In this document: one piece after another, positions 10,390 through 22,586 of the stretch
Layout of the letters: the number at the start of each line of letters is the position of its first letter
Numbering within the stretch: the stretch's first letter is position 1
NCBI GenBank assembly: GCA_010356995.1
Contig: ML996688.1
Location: 868,001-932,000 of the forward strand
Origin: Trichodelitschia bisporula
Lineage: Eukaryota; Ascomycota; Dothideomycetes; Phaeotrichales; Phaeotrichaceae
Direction of reading: 5' to 3'
DNA: 64,000 nucleotides
Made by a program: the position numbers and the translations under genes
The notes under the pieces: model-generated
Told to the model about the DNA's origin: nothing
Seen by the model: only the letters and a program-made list of their open reading frames with translations
The model's database searches: none

Positions 10390-13300
10390 TTACGAGATTG
10401 AGCACGGGGCATTTACGCTCAAGTTATCGGCGCCACCCTTCACCTCTGTTTCCATGGCAGCTTTCTTCGCCTTCTTTTTTTCATACTTCTTTCTGTTCTT
10501 CTTAGCATTGGAGGTCGACTTGGCTGTTCCGCCACCACTATCCGCCGTCACCGAGCCTGGGAGACCGCCTACAGGTTGGCCCGGCTGCTTTGCAGCGTCG
10601 TCAGAAGCTGTGGTAGCATCCACCTGCTTCGCCGCTTCAGTGAAGGCGATCTTATTTCCACTAGTCCCGGGTACTGCGGCCTTTTCTTGCATGGAAGTCA
10701 GATCTGGAATCAAGTTGTTAGCTGTATTGAGAGCGTGATTGCGGGGCATATCGTGAGATGATGAAGGCTCCATGACCTTCGCTGCGCCCGTCGGCTGCTC
10801 CGCATTAGCTTTCGCAGTGGTAGCGGAGTCCATTCCAACGGGCTTGATAGGAGCTCCAGGCAGCTTTGACCGGACAGTTGAAGAATCCTGAGCAGGCGAA
10901 ATGTCATTGCCCCGAGGAACTACCGCAGGCAAAGACATCTCCGACTCGGAGCTGTTCTTTGATGACTTTTCAGCCTGAGACAACTTAGGGTTATGCTTCT
11001 TGTTACGCCGCTCCTTCTTCTTTTGCGCAGTCAAGGCCTTCTGAGCTGCCTTTTGAGCAGCTTTTTGATGAGCAAAAGGATTGAGCGACTCGGTCACGGC
11101 CGCGGGCTTCTTGGTTCCGGCTTCGGAAGCATCCTGCTTTTCCTGTGGAACGTCATTCGACTTGCTGCCAGTCATCTGGCCCTCCGCGGTCTCCGGCTCC
11201 GTGATCAGTGGATTCTGCGAAGCCACCGACGTCTCAAGCTTCGTAGTTTCAACACGTGCAATGGTAGCAAGAAGTTCCGAAATTGTAGGAGCCAAGGACG
11301 ATGGCTGGGCGACCGGAGATTTCTTCTCCGTGACTTCAGACTTCTGAGGTCCTTCCAGGCCTTCGAGCTTCGGAGTGACTACAGGCTCCTGAGGTCCTTG
11401 CTGGCCTTCGAGCTTCGGAGTGACTACAGGCTCCTGCACGTCGAGCTTCTTCGGCTCACCAGACTTTTGAGGGGCCGGCTTCTGGTCGACTGAGGTTGTA
11501 GGAGCAGGAACGATAACATTTCCGGAAGGCTCGTTCGGGACTTGAGTGTCCTTTTCATTCTCGGTGGTGGTCTTTAAAGTTTGGGTCGGGGACTTTTCAA
11601 AGCCAGCGGGCTTGACTTCAGCGTGAACCAGATCGTCAGGAAGAGACTCGTCCTGATTGATCGTTGTCTCCTTCGAATCATGCCCGCCTTTCGAATTCTC
11701 CTTCAGAATCTCGGGCTTCTTAGAAATTTGCGGCGCACGACCCTTGAACTCATCCCAAGGCTCCGAGCTTAAGTATGAAGATGCGCACACTGAGATTCCT
11801 GGGGCCATAGCGCCTCCGATTCCGCCTGTAAAGGAGGAAACTTTAGGCTTCAAGACCTCAGACCACTTCTGACCGCCTTGGTTCTGAGCGGGGGTCGGAA
11901 CATGGACCTTATTCCCAGAATCCTTCGAGCCGTTGGTCTTCTGCTTCGAAGTCGAAGTTTCACCCTCCTTCAGGGCTTCAGTCTTCTTGAAGTTCTGGTT
12001 CTTCTTTTGTGTTCCAGTCTTCTTTTGGGCATCCGCAGCTGATTCGGACTTCGAAGGACCGTGATCAACGGAAGTGCTCTGGCGATGAGGACCACCACGC
12101 TTTGAATCGCCTTCCTTTTTGGAGGCAGATGCCTTCTGGGCGCCATCAGGCGTGGATATCTCCCGGTTCGAAGATTTCTGACGCTTTGAGTTCTTCTTCT
12201 TCGACGCCTTCGGCGCTGGCTTCGAATCATTAGCTTCCACTTGCTTGACGTGCTGGATAGCCTCCGCTATCTTCTTCTCCCCTGTTGTGACGTTCGAAGC
12301 AGGAGGCTCCTTGTACGGGGTCGAGGTCTTCCCACCGGGAGGCTGACTGGTTGCGCTACCCGCGGCCTCACTCGGCTTCGGCCATGTTACAGGATCGGGA
12401 AGTTGAGAGCGAACATCTTGGGATGAGTACTTCTTGTTCAAGTACATGTTTTGCTCTTTGGAAGTGGACCCATGGTCGTGCGCTGTCCAGGTGCTCCCGC
12501 GCTGGCGCCGCCGCTCGAGGTCGTCTGGGAAAAACTTTCGACAAATCTCGACCTGGAGCCGCATGCCCTTGAAGGGATAGTTCCGAAGCTGCTCCAGCGC
12601 ATTGCGGGCGCTGACCATCTCTTTGAACCTGCAACCATAATTAGTTTCGGCATAGTTTCTCCATCAAGATCACTCACTGGATAAACGTGTACTGAAAATG
12701 GCCTGAGTCTTGAAGCGGAGTAGGAATGTGAACCAAAGGACCGTAAGTGCCGAAAAGGCGCTCCACATCAGCAATTGTCACGCCCTCCGCCAGACCACCG
12801 ACCCTAAGGGTGTCCACATGCTTCTTCACAAACTTTCCGACGTAGTGCCGATCATAAATGTACTCGTCCCTAACGGGGGTTGGAGCGCCATTGCCGACAC
12901 CCTCAGGAAGCATCAGCTTCTCTTCAGGGTTTATGGCAGAGAGCGGAGAGACGGCGTCAGAGAAGCTGCGACGGCCCGGCACCCTATAAGAACCGCGGAC
13001 CAACCCCTGCCGAGGAGGGTGAGGAGTGAAGAAGGTCGGCTGCTCAGGAGCAAACCCGCCGTTACCCCAAGGCCGCGCGCTCGCTTCAGGGCCTTGAAAC
13101 AGATCGCCGTACTTTTCGTAAGGAGCTGGACCCAGAGTGGTAATTTTACCGGGGTAGCGACACAGCGTGACATTGGGACCTGAAGGAAGCATGCGAGGGA
13201 CAGACGCCATTTTCTCGGCATTCGCGAGCTGAGTATTCCCTTCCGTCGGAGCAGCAGTCGGAGGACCAGAGGCGAAACAAGAGTCATCTTCGGTTTCAGG

Positions 13301-13864
13301 AGCTATCAGGAGAGTTAACATTTAAGCTCAATGTTATCAGCGGATTCATGAAAACTCACCTCCGCCATGAGGGAATTTTTCCGCCAGAACAGACGGCGAG
13401 TTTTGGAGCTCTGGGATTTCGCCAGCCGCGGTCAGACGGCAAGCCTTCAGAACCAGTGCGAGAAATTTTTTTCCCTTATCGGCAATCTCCTTAACAGAGA
13501 AGACTGCCTCTACAGGACGGCAAGCATCGTCGTAAAGTCTCTGCCAGTTTTCGTCATAGTGGCACGCCCAGTTTATGGCATATGGAATGACTTCATCATG
13601 GTTGCTGATAGCCAGGGCCATTACGAGCTCCTTGCCGAACTCAGGGCCGCGTGACCCGATGATCTCCGGGGGAAAGACATCTTCGGGTTTCGACCAGTAG
13701 GTCACATCGATGTACTTCTCGTGCTCGTGCTGCTTGAGATACATGGCCAAAGCGATGGCAGTGCGGCGCATGTCTTCAACGTTGCTGGAGACAACGATAG
13801 GAGGTCCATTGGTAGGCAGGGTGCTGCCAGTCGCAGGCAGAGCGTTCCTAACGTTGGTATCCAT
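10390..13864 (-). CDS. large RRM-domain RNA-binding protein with low-complexity tail
   Basis: Exons 13360-13864, 12678-13302 and 10390-12628 (introns 57 and 49 nt) give 1122 residues from MDTNVRN; an upstream in-frame ATG at 13996 is possible. One RRM lies at about residues 330-405, with RNP-like TLRVGGLAEGVT, then HFQYTFIQFKEMVSA built across the second intron. The last 700 residues are a charged, Lys/Ser/Pro/Glu-rich disordered tail with two near-identical VVTPKLEG repeats and a basic stretch KKNRKKYEKKKAKKAA near the end. It is probably a cytoplasmic or nuclear mRNA-binding protein; no specific orthologue is recognised. The exon structure is firm because phases match throughout. Confidence 0.85.
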
Positions 13865-14819
13865 GACGGGAAAAGATGGATAGTGGCAAAGATGCTGGGG
13901 GGCTGAAGGACGTTGGAGAATGAGAGAGACGTCGGGAATGGTAGAGGAACTGGAAATTGGTAGATGGAGAGGTGTAGAGAGTGAAAGGACGAGCACCAGT
14001 GGGCGAGGTCAACAGGGTCAACAGCAGCGTGGTCTGTGTGCTTGTACAGGTTTTCCGAGAAGCTGTCTGAGCAGTTGAGGAAGGAGCGGCAGTGGGGCGG
14101 TCGATGGTGTTTGCTAGGTGCGACTTCCCCATTTGGTGGAAAGAAACAGACCTCCACTGCGGCTGCTCTTTCCCTATGAAGCGGCGCAAACAGCAGAATA
14201 TAGTTGCCCAGCTTTCCACATTGTCCAACAGGGTACTCAATTGAACACACACTCATAGCTCAAAGCTGTCAAGTTCTGATATCTTTTTCCGTCTTAAAGG
14301 CTAATACCAAGTGGTGATGAGAAGGGAGGGACGAGACGAAAGCGGAATTACCGCTAAAGCTTATGGATGGCCAGGTCAAGCCCGCTTTCCTATTCTATTT
14401 TCTAGTAAGACCATTAGTGTCGGTCTTTGATGAGCTAGGAATCCTTACTTCAGCTTTCGGAAAGGGAGATATCACTTCGACAAAGGACGCGGCAAACTGA
14501 CAAGCCAACTTCCGCCACTCTAAACATTTCACATAATGTATATGAGCCGCAAAGATGCACACACAAGTCTTATTGATACAAGGCCTCTACTGGTCATGGA
14601 ATATGTTGGACAATCGTCTGCCTGACCTCGAGTACCGATTGGAGTGGAGGTGAACAATCCGTGGCCCCCACGCTCCGCGGCGAGCAAACGGCACAGCTTG
14701 CATTGCTATACTCAAACAGTTTGTGTATGTAGTAGCCGGTTCATAGACAGTTGAAGCTGAGATTTGAATTGTGACTTAGATGTGGTTTTCTCGGCCCCCG
14801 GTCATTCCAAAAAGAGAGA
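13865..14819. other. intergenic, upstream of RRM gene and 3' of FMP46
   Basis: A 955-base stretch. Open frames on the minus strand near 13700-14256 extend the RRM gene upstream but look like leader sequence. No independent gene, repeat or RNA gene recognised. Confidence 0.5.
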
Positions 14820-15409
14820 CTAAGCGTCCTTAGAAAGCGCTTTCACGAGGCTCAGAATCTGTGACTGATCATCGCCAACCACCACCTTCCCTTGATGCCA
14901 GTTCACAATCTGTGGGGCGGTTAGTAAAGCTTTCACTAAACTACGACGACAACAACATGGAAGACCACTGACTATCGGCCGCTGGAACCTCCCGCTGTCC
15001 TCCTTCAGAATTTGCAGAGCACTCGTGGTATCCCTCGCTCCGGAGATGATGCTCCCTGCATTTTGGCTTCCGACATACTCCAAGATGTTCTTCAACTGGT
15101 CAACTGTCGGCGGAGCTTCGGTTACATCGAGTTCGAACTGCGGGTCGGTCTTGCTCTGCGTCTCGTGCTGGCTAGCCTGATCTTCAGTCGCAGTAGACTC
15201 GGAATTTGCACTCCACTGTTTCAACAGCGTAAGTGTGCGCGTAGAGGCGGCATTGTTTGGCTTGTGGAAGAGCGTGATCACGTCCTTAGCACCGTGCTGT
15301 AACCTTTGTCAGCCGAGGGTTCTGGGAGCGATTCCTGGGCTATCCTGATCCGGGCTAAAGAGTAAAATGACCAAGGATCAAGTACCTCAGTGAAGAGTTT
15401 CCTGAACAT
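14820..15409 (-). CDS. FMP46: FMP46-like mitochondrial redox protein (DUF1687)
   Basis: Exons 15386-15409, 14973-15296 and 14820-14909, introns 89 and 63 nt, 145 residues. The short first exon encodes MFRKLFTE; exon 2 continues with HGAKDVITLFHKPNNAAS, the conserved start of the thioredoxin-like DUF1687 domain. The C-terminal IVNWHQGKVVVGDDQS is also family-typical. FMP46 proteins are putative mitochondrial redox proteins with a thioredoxin/glutaredoxin-like fold; the substrate is not established. The N-terminus is short and basic, compatible with mitochondrial import. The acid-rich middle (about 40-70) is poorly conserved in the family. Confidence 0.85.
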
Positions 15410-16192
15410 TGTGAAAGGCCTGTTGTTGGAGTTTACCGGTTGCTGAAGCTAATTCAATTACATTGATAGCAGACGATGGTCGTTCATTCACCTTGTCTTG
15501 GCAGGTGACGTTGAGGTCGCGACCCCTGCACATCAATTACTTACGCCACTCAGGCCAAGCGCCATGCACCACGCATAAGCCACCATCCTATCCGACAACT
15601 GAACCCCTTACAGAGTGCTTCACCTGAAGAAGGTCGTGAGGGTTGCTGATGTCTGAGCACAGCCGGCACAAGTCTGGTGAAGCTATGATATATGCCTTTG
15701 GCGGTGCCTATTCAGCATCTGTAAGTTACGGAAACAGTTTCACATTGTTACCTCTCAAAGGAGTGGGTTGGAAGTTTGCCAGCATGGGAATGCGTATGGG
15801 CTACTAGCAGGCAGAACATGTACAAATGAGACTAGAAATCAGGCGAATGCATATCCTAAGAATACCCAGGCCGTTCTAGAACACCAAGTGCGATCCCGCA
15901 TTCAAGCCACGCTCTCAAAGAAACTACGCATCTCCATTCACTTGCAAAATCCTCAGGCAGTTGAGACTGCCGAGAAAGTACCGGGCACGTTGAACGGAGG
16001 GTGCTTATTGGAGCCTGAAGAGTGTACAAAGCCGCATAGTAACGCCATTGCCATGTCCCACCGCACTACGGGTTTCCACCCAACTGAGCCACCAATCCAT
16101 CATACCTCATGCCACGCCATGCCTTCATGAGGTTGGCGCAAGATACCTCCACCTACAAGCTAACGCCATGACACCCGTCTGACGAAAGCTAT
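15410..16192. other. intergenic, no gene recognised
   Basis: Upstream of FMP46 and downstream of the eS30 gene. A plus-strand frame near 15768-16130 has no domain and no clear splicing; I treat it as chance. Confidence 0.5.
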
Positions 16193-17348
<1,156 letters not shown>

Positions 17349-18050
17349 ATGCATCTTTTCAGTTTCCTCCCCCTCCTCCTCGCCACCCCGGCCCTCACCA
17401 CCACCCTCCCCCACCGCATCCCCACTGTGCGTGAATCCGCCGCCATGGCGCGCCGCATGCTCCGCCTCGAGAAGCTGGGCACCCTCTCAACCGTCTTCCC
17501 CACGAACGACACGCCGCACAAAGAAGCATCGCGACCCGACAGCGTTGCAGGCACCCCGCTGGGTTTGATGGAGTACTTCGGGGACTGCGAGCCCTCGACG
17601 GGGAACCCAACACTGCTGGCCATCACCATCGCGTCGTCGTTCCGCAACGTCGAGGCAGGGAGCAATATCACGCTCAGCATGCGCTGGCACCCCCCGCACC
17701 CGGCTGATAAGCGATTGAGTCCTGCGTCGCTGCCGCGGTTTGCGCTGGTTGGCACGATTGAGGATATGGATGCGGCCGAGGTGCGCGCGCAGGGCATTAG
17801 GTCGTGCTTTGCCACATACCACCCAGACTCGGTGGTCTGGATGCCCGGAAACCACATCCATGAGAGCCGCTGGGTGCGGCTCGTTGTCAAGGAGGTGTAT
17901 TGGTTTGGCGGATTTGGAGATCGCGCTTATATCGGTTGGATTCCACTGGATGTGTGGCAAAACATCACGGAGAAGGAGATCAAGGAGACTAAGCTGCCCG
18001 GTGAGAAGACGGGAGGATTCTTCAGTTGGCTGCCATCAGTGGAGCTCTGA
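17349..18050 (+). CDS. secreted CREG-like protein (PNPOx-like beta-barrel)
   Basis: Single exon, 233 residues. A signal peptide (MHLFSFLPLLLATPALTTT) is followed by a CREG-type flavin-reductase-like split barrel: RESAAMARRMLRLEKLGTLST, then GTPLGLMEYFGDC, PTLLAITIASSFRN, and a conserved end YHPDSVVWMPGNHIHESRW with VKEVYWFGGFGDRAYIGWI. Fungal members of this pyridoxamine-5'-phosphate-oxidase-like family are secreted or vacuolar glycoproteins of unknown activity; the barrel usually lacks a bound cofactor. N-glycosylation sequons (NIT and others) are present. Family placement is confident; function is not known. Confidence 0.88.
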   Translation: MHLFSFLPLLLATPALTTTLPHRIPTVRESAAMARRMLRLEKLGTLSTVFPTNDTPHKEASRPDSVAGTPLGLMEYFGDCEPSTGNPTLLAITIASSFRNVEAGSNITLSMRWHPPHPADKRLSPASLPRFALVGTIEDMDAAEVRAQGIRSCFATYHPDSVVWMPGNHIHESRWVRLVVKEVYWFGGFGDRAYIGWIPLDVWQNITEKEIKETKLPGEKTGGFFSWLPSVEL

Positions 18051-18392
18051 GACTTCGGCTATCGACCTATTGAATTAGCCTGTCAGCATATGCGGCGAAC
18101 TCCATGGCTTTGGCGCCTCACATTTTCGGATCTGTTCTCTGTCTGTAGATGAGTATTATATAGTAGGTAAACGACAGGATCAGGCAACGACAGGATCCTT
18201 TCGCAGTGCTTGAATGCGCAAAGCCTTAAAAACCGCATGAATTTTGTTCCTTCCCTGACGCTCCAACCCAAATTCCGCCACCAGTACACCTTCATAGATA
18301 ACCGCGGCCCAGCCGACAAACTAAGAGCGCCATACACCAGGGTCGCGGATATACAACTCGTAACGGACCAAAAGACAATTCCACCAACCACC
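18051..18392. other. convergent 3' region
   Basis: Between the CREG-like gene (plus) and the Fungal_trans regulator (minus). Contains their 3' UTRs and a short direct repeat (cgacaggatca / cgacaggatcc near 18171-18197). Nothing else seen. Confidence 0.5.
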
Positions 18393-20591
18393 CTACCGAT
18401 CCGAACTCCCAGAGCCATCTGTGCGCATAATGTCATCAATCATAGCCGACGCCCGAAGCAAAACTTCCCACTCCTTCTCGCCCGCCTCCTGCGATGTATC
18501 CTCGTCTGCCACAACCCTGAGGGTCGTCGAGTCCCACATGCCTAAGTGAAGCTTCTGAGATATATCCGTGACCAGCTCAAGGACGAACTGTCCACAGCGG
18601 AAGCGCGAGCGGAACAGCTTCAACACCGTAAACAGATGCCTCAGTCGCGTTTTTGTTATGTTTTGAGTAGCTGGTGGAGCTGGCGAACCAGAGGACTGGC
18701 TATCGGACGAGGCAGGAGAGGCGGCGGAATTAGGAGAGTCGGGGTTGGAGGTAGGTGTTGGGCCATGATGGAATTTAAGATCGATAAGGAGGGCTATTAT
18801 CGGAAGGGGAAGCCAAACGGACCTAAGATTGAACCGTTAGTGTACGGGAAGAGGAGCGAGTGTGCGATGGTACTCACATGAAAGGCGGCATCTCCTCTGC
18901 CCGAACTTCCTGGAGCATATCGCGTACCGTATCGGCGATCTTCCCTGCTGCCGCTTTGACTTTGGCCAAAGCCGTGATGGCGAACTTGTCCACGAGATCT
19001 CCGTTGCCGGAGGGCTTGATGTATGGCAGGTAAAGCGTGGCAGTGGAAGACCTAGACAGATCAGCCGCGGTCCAGGCGGTCAAAGACGCTGTACTCACTC
19101 CGAGACCACACATCTCAGGTAATAGCTTCCTCGGCTGTCCTGAATGGTCGAGTTCTTGGGGCCAGCTTTCCAGATTTGAAATCCTCGCTTCCACTCCCTC
19201 AACCGAATATCAAATTGCGATACTCGCAGAACCTCCTTCCGCCCCACTTTCCTCTCCCCATCTCGTTGCTTCTGTTCAAACTCGTTGATGTCCGCCAGTA
19301 TCTCGCTCAGTCGGCAGAGTAGCAAAAAGGCATCGACAAGGCCGTTTCGCGAATCCGGATCTGAGTACCTGGGCATGCATATCTCCAAGCCAAAATCTTC
19401 TCTACTAACACGGACGCCGTTCGTACACGACGACATCGGATTTAATGCTCGACGGGAACTGTAGCTGATGATGCGATCGCGTACCAAACAGCAACACCAG
19501 ATCAGCCGGCTGCGGTCCGTAAGCGTTTCGCTCGTCATTTCGCGCAGACCTGCGGCCTCGGCGTGAACAAAGGCACGGGCAAGCCAGGCGCTGTTGATAT
19601 GCGCTTGCTCCTGGTAGCAAGGACTCCAGTACGAGAGGAGCATGCACGCTTGGGTAAGGGCGGTTTGATTACCGGTTTCCGAGGCGGCGTTGTACAGGTC
19701 CTGAAGAAATCAGCTCGACTCTGCTATTCTTGAACGTGAAATATACCTTGGTAGCAGCAAAGACGGCAATTTGGAGTTTCTTTTGCGTCCATTGCCCATA
19801 CCCGTACGACTTGTTCGTGTTCAGATACTACCAGTGTCAGAACGTGGGTGTCCGATGGAGATATTGGCATACCATAGAGGCGCAGAGGAGCATGGAGGTG
19901 AGTACTAATGCCCGGCTTTGACGCAAGTTGCCATCGTCGCTAAATCCTGAGAAGCTCTGCTCAAAATCGAACTCGTCGATGACAGGATAGTAGGCATGGA
20001 TATTTTGGAAATATAGGCGCAAAAGATCATCAAGCAGTGGTCCAAGCATCAGCCCATAGCCCAGTTCGAGCAATCCGATGGGACTGTCGACATTGTAGTT
20101 GGAGAGTAGAGGAAATTGCGGGGTATTGAACCCCAGGCCTTTGCGACGTCAACATTCCGCTTCGTCATGACAAGGAACAGGTGAAAATGGCGGTGACGTA
20201 CCATCAACGACGGAGTCCACATTGCCAGAAGGCTGAAAGCTGGCGAACTGTTGAGGCGTAAACTGCCACTTCGGTGATGGTTTGTTGGGGCCCCCGGGGC
20301 TCCCGGCATTTTCGGCAATTCCACCAAAGCTCTCTGAACCTTCGGCGATACTCGGCAATTTCGTCTTGGGCGCTTCATTGAGGAAGTCAAGGCTGAGACC
20401 GAGCCAGCTGTGCACCTAGAATCAGCAGCCTCGTTAGCAGTGCTTCAGATCGAAGTGCTGTGAACTCGCTCCGGGAAGTATAGAAGTTGTTCTGGGACAC
20501 GAACCTCGTCAAGTACGGAGTTTTCAGCATTGCCCTGCGCGACCGAAGGGTGAGCAAGCTGCGGAAGAGGAAGATTGCGTGAAGCGATCAT
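18393..20591 (-). CDS. Fungal_trans-domain regulator without visible DNA-binding domain
   Basis: Seven exons (20505-20591, 20202-20415, 19873-20138, 19747-19827, 19099-19700, 18878-19051, 18393-18822) with introns of 45-89 nt; phases close to a 617-residue protein. The central part has the Fungal_trans signature: LLRLYFQNIHAYYPVIDEFDF, then MYLNTNKSYGYGQWTQKKL, QACMLLSYWSP, AWLARAFVHAEAAGLR and RLIWCCCLVRDRIIS. This regulatory domain normally follows an N-terminal Zn2Cys6 or C2H2 domain. Here the N-terminus (MIASRNLPLPQ onward) has no cysteine cluster. I found none in the 700 bases upstream either. It may use a distant 5' exon, or act as a non-DNA-binding partner. Confidence 0.82.
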
Positions 20592-22586
20592 GATGTTCAG
20601 TTCCTAGAAGATTCAAGGAATGGAGTCACGAAAGCTGGCGCAAAGGTAGTTGGGTGAAACCGTCAGATAAAAGAAGGGGACGGCCTGGTGATGCTCGGTA
20701 TTTGGCTTTTTGGAGATCCATCTGACCTCTCGTCAGCCATGGGGTGGAGGCGAAAAGGGAGCGGGTCAAGCTAGCGCTGACGACTTGTGGCGTCTAAAAG
20801 GCACGCCTGTTGGCTGTCGCAGCTGAGGCAGCGTTGAGCTGTCAGTGGCTTTTTGTGGGGAATCTGGGGAAGTGTCCTAAAATCCGGGGAAATGCTGTGA
20901 TGGCAATTGGCTCGCGGTTATGCGTCACAGGGGGGTCAAGCTAAGTCAGGAATGATGAAGGCGAAAGGCCCTACGGCTTGAACTACTGCACATCACCAGG
21001 GAATGCATAGTCGCGTAGGTGGCTTTGCCGAGTACTTGCGCTTTCCATTTGCCCGGGGACGGTTCTAGCAACGTATGCGCTGTGCTCAAGCGGCACCTTC
21101 GCTTGATATGTGGGGGTAAGCATTAACATTACTCTCTGGTCCTATCAACTTCGAATTACTGGAATTCAGGAAGTCTCTAGCGGGAAGTCCATCATCTGAA
21201 GTGTCGATTAGCATCGTTCGATCTTCTGCCGATCTTGGTGTGGATCTGTCACCCCAGTAAGGACGGAAACACGCCGCGCGGGCAACATCGTGATGAGACG
21301 GTGGTCTCCACACCATCCTGGAGGCCCCACGGTGATAAGTTGCGTATATGAAGAGCTACTCTAAGATGATTTGGTTAGCGGTGCCAACGAAATAAGTAAG
21401 GCGCATGGAAAGTGGAAGGTAACGAAGGACATGTTGTCATTTGCTATGTGGAGAACTTGGGATATGGTTCACGGGAGGGAGCGACGCGGTTCGCGATATC
21501 CGGGTTGCGATGCGGAGTTTACCCCGCAAATAATGCCCCAGGCAACTCGTCTGGCCTCAGGCGTGCAGTTTTGCGCCTTAGAATTTGGGCTTCATTCACA
21601 TGGGATCGAGAAATGCTCAGCCACACATGACGCCCAGCCGCCCCTCGAACATGGCATCAATCACGTCTACTTACCGTACGGATGTACAAATTATTGCAGG
21701 GAGGAGCTGGATTGCATGCCAGGCTGAAACCCTACAACCAAGCCATAGCCTCTACAACAAGCATTTTTGGGGGCTAAATGGCGTCGCTCAAATCGTTCAG
21801 ATCCCCGTTCTTGCTTCCGAGTGGTCGTCGATGTTGAAACCATGCATCCTCATCTGGCGCGGCCTCTGCTCCTCCTGCATCGCGGACGCTCACCCTTTGT
21901 GAGTAAAGAAAGACAGATAGTAAGTTTCTTTTATCTCTTTACGAGAAGTCTAGGACTCGTATCTCTTCGCCACCGCTCTCTCCGTCTCACTCTACCGTAT
22001 GTGGGAGGCGTCAATATATGTACTGTGCTAACGAGCCGACTCCTAGCGAATCGGAAAACTTTGGTTGTTCGGTGGAAGCTCCGGGTGAGAGCTGCAACTG
22101 CTGCGCCTCCTTTTCACTAGCACATGTTTGCGCCTAGCATGGATTAATGCTCCGCGGCGACGAATACGGAGGCGGGGCAAAAGAGAATATGGACACCGGA
22201 GACTGTGAAGGGTAGAGGTTTGGCGACACACACTAGAGCTACTGGACCATGGCCCACATGACGACTTGATGGTGGACTCAGCTGTTGAATTTCGGGAGTG
22301 TCAGGCACCCTTCAGCCTCGTTCGTGGCTTCGACCTCTTTGTTCATGCGGACCAGTCTTTGCACGTCATCGCCTTGTACCTGCGTACCTCGACGGGAAAC
22401 TCCGACTATCCTCAAGGATGCTATATTTGGCCCCTCACTTCCTTGCATCGAGGAGAGGTAAAGACGCTGGCCAGGTCTTTGCCTGTCGTCAATCCTTTCG
22501 CTCTGGATTCATCGTATTTTCTCAAACTGCGCATTTCCTTTCTGACTGTCGTTGCTCTGTTGTGATTCTTCTCCCCAGATGTTGAT
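20592..22586. other. 2-kb intergenic region
   Basis: Divergent upstream region of the Fungal_trans regulator (minus) and the wall-protein gene (plus). Several open frames exist (for example 21371-21727 plus) but none shows a domain or signal peptide. No zinc-cluster exon for the regulator was found. No repeat or RNA gene seen. Confidence 0.5.
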
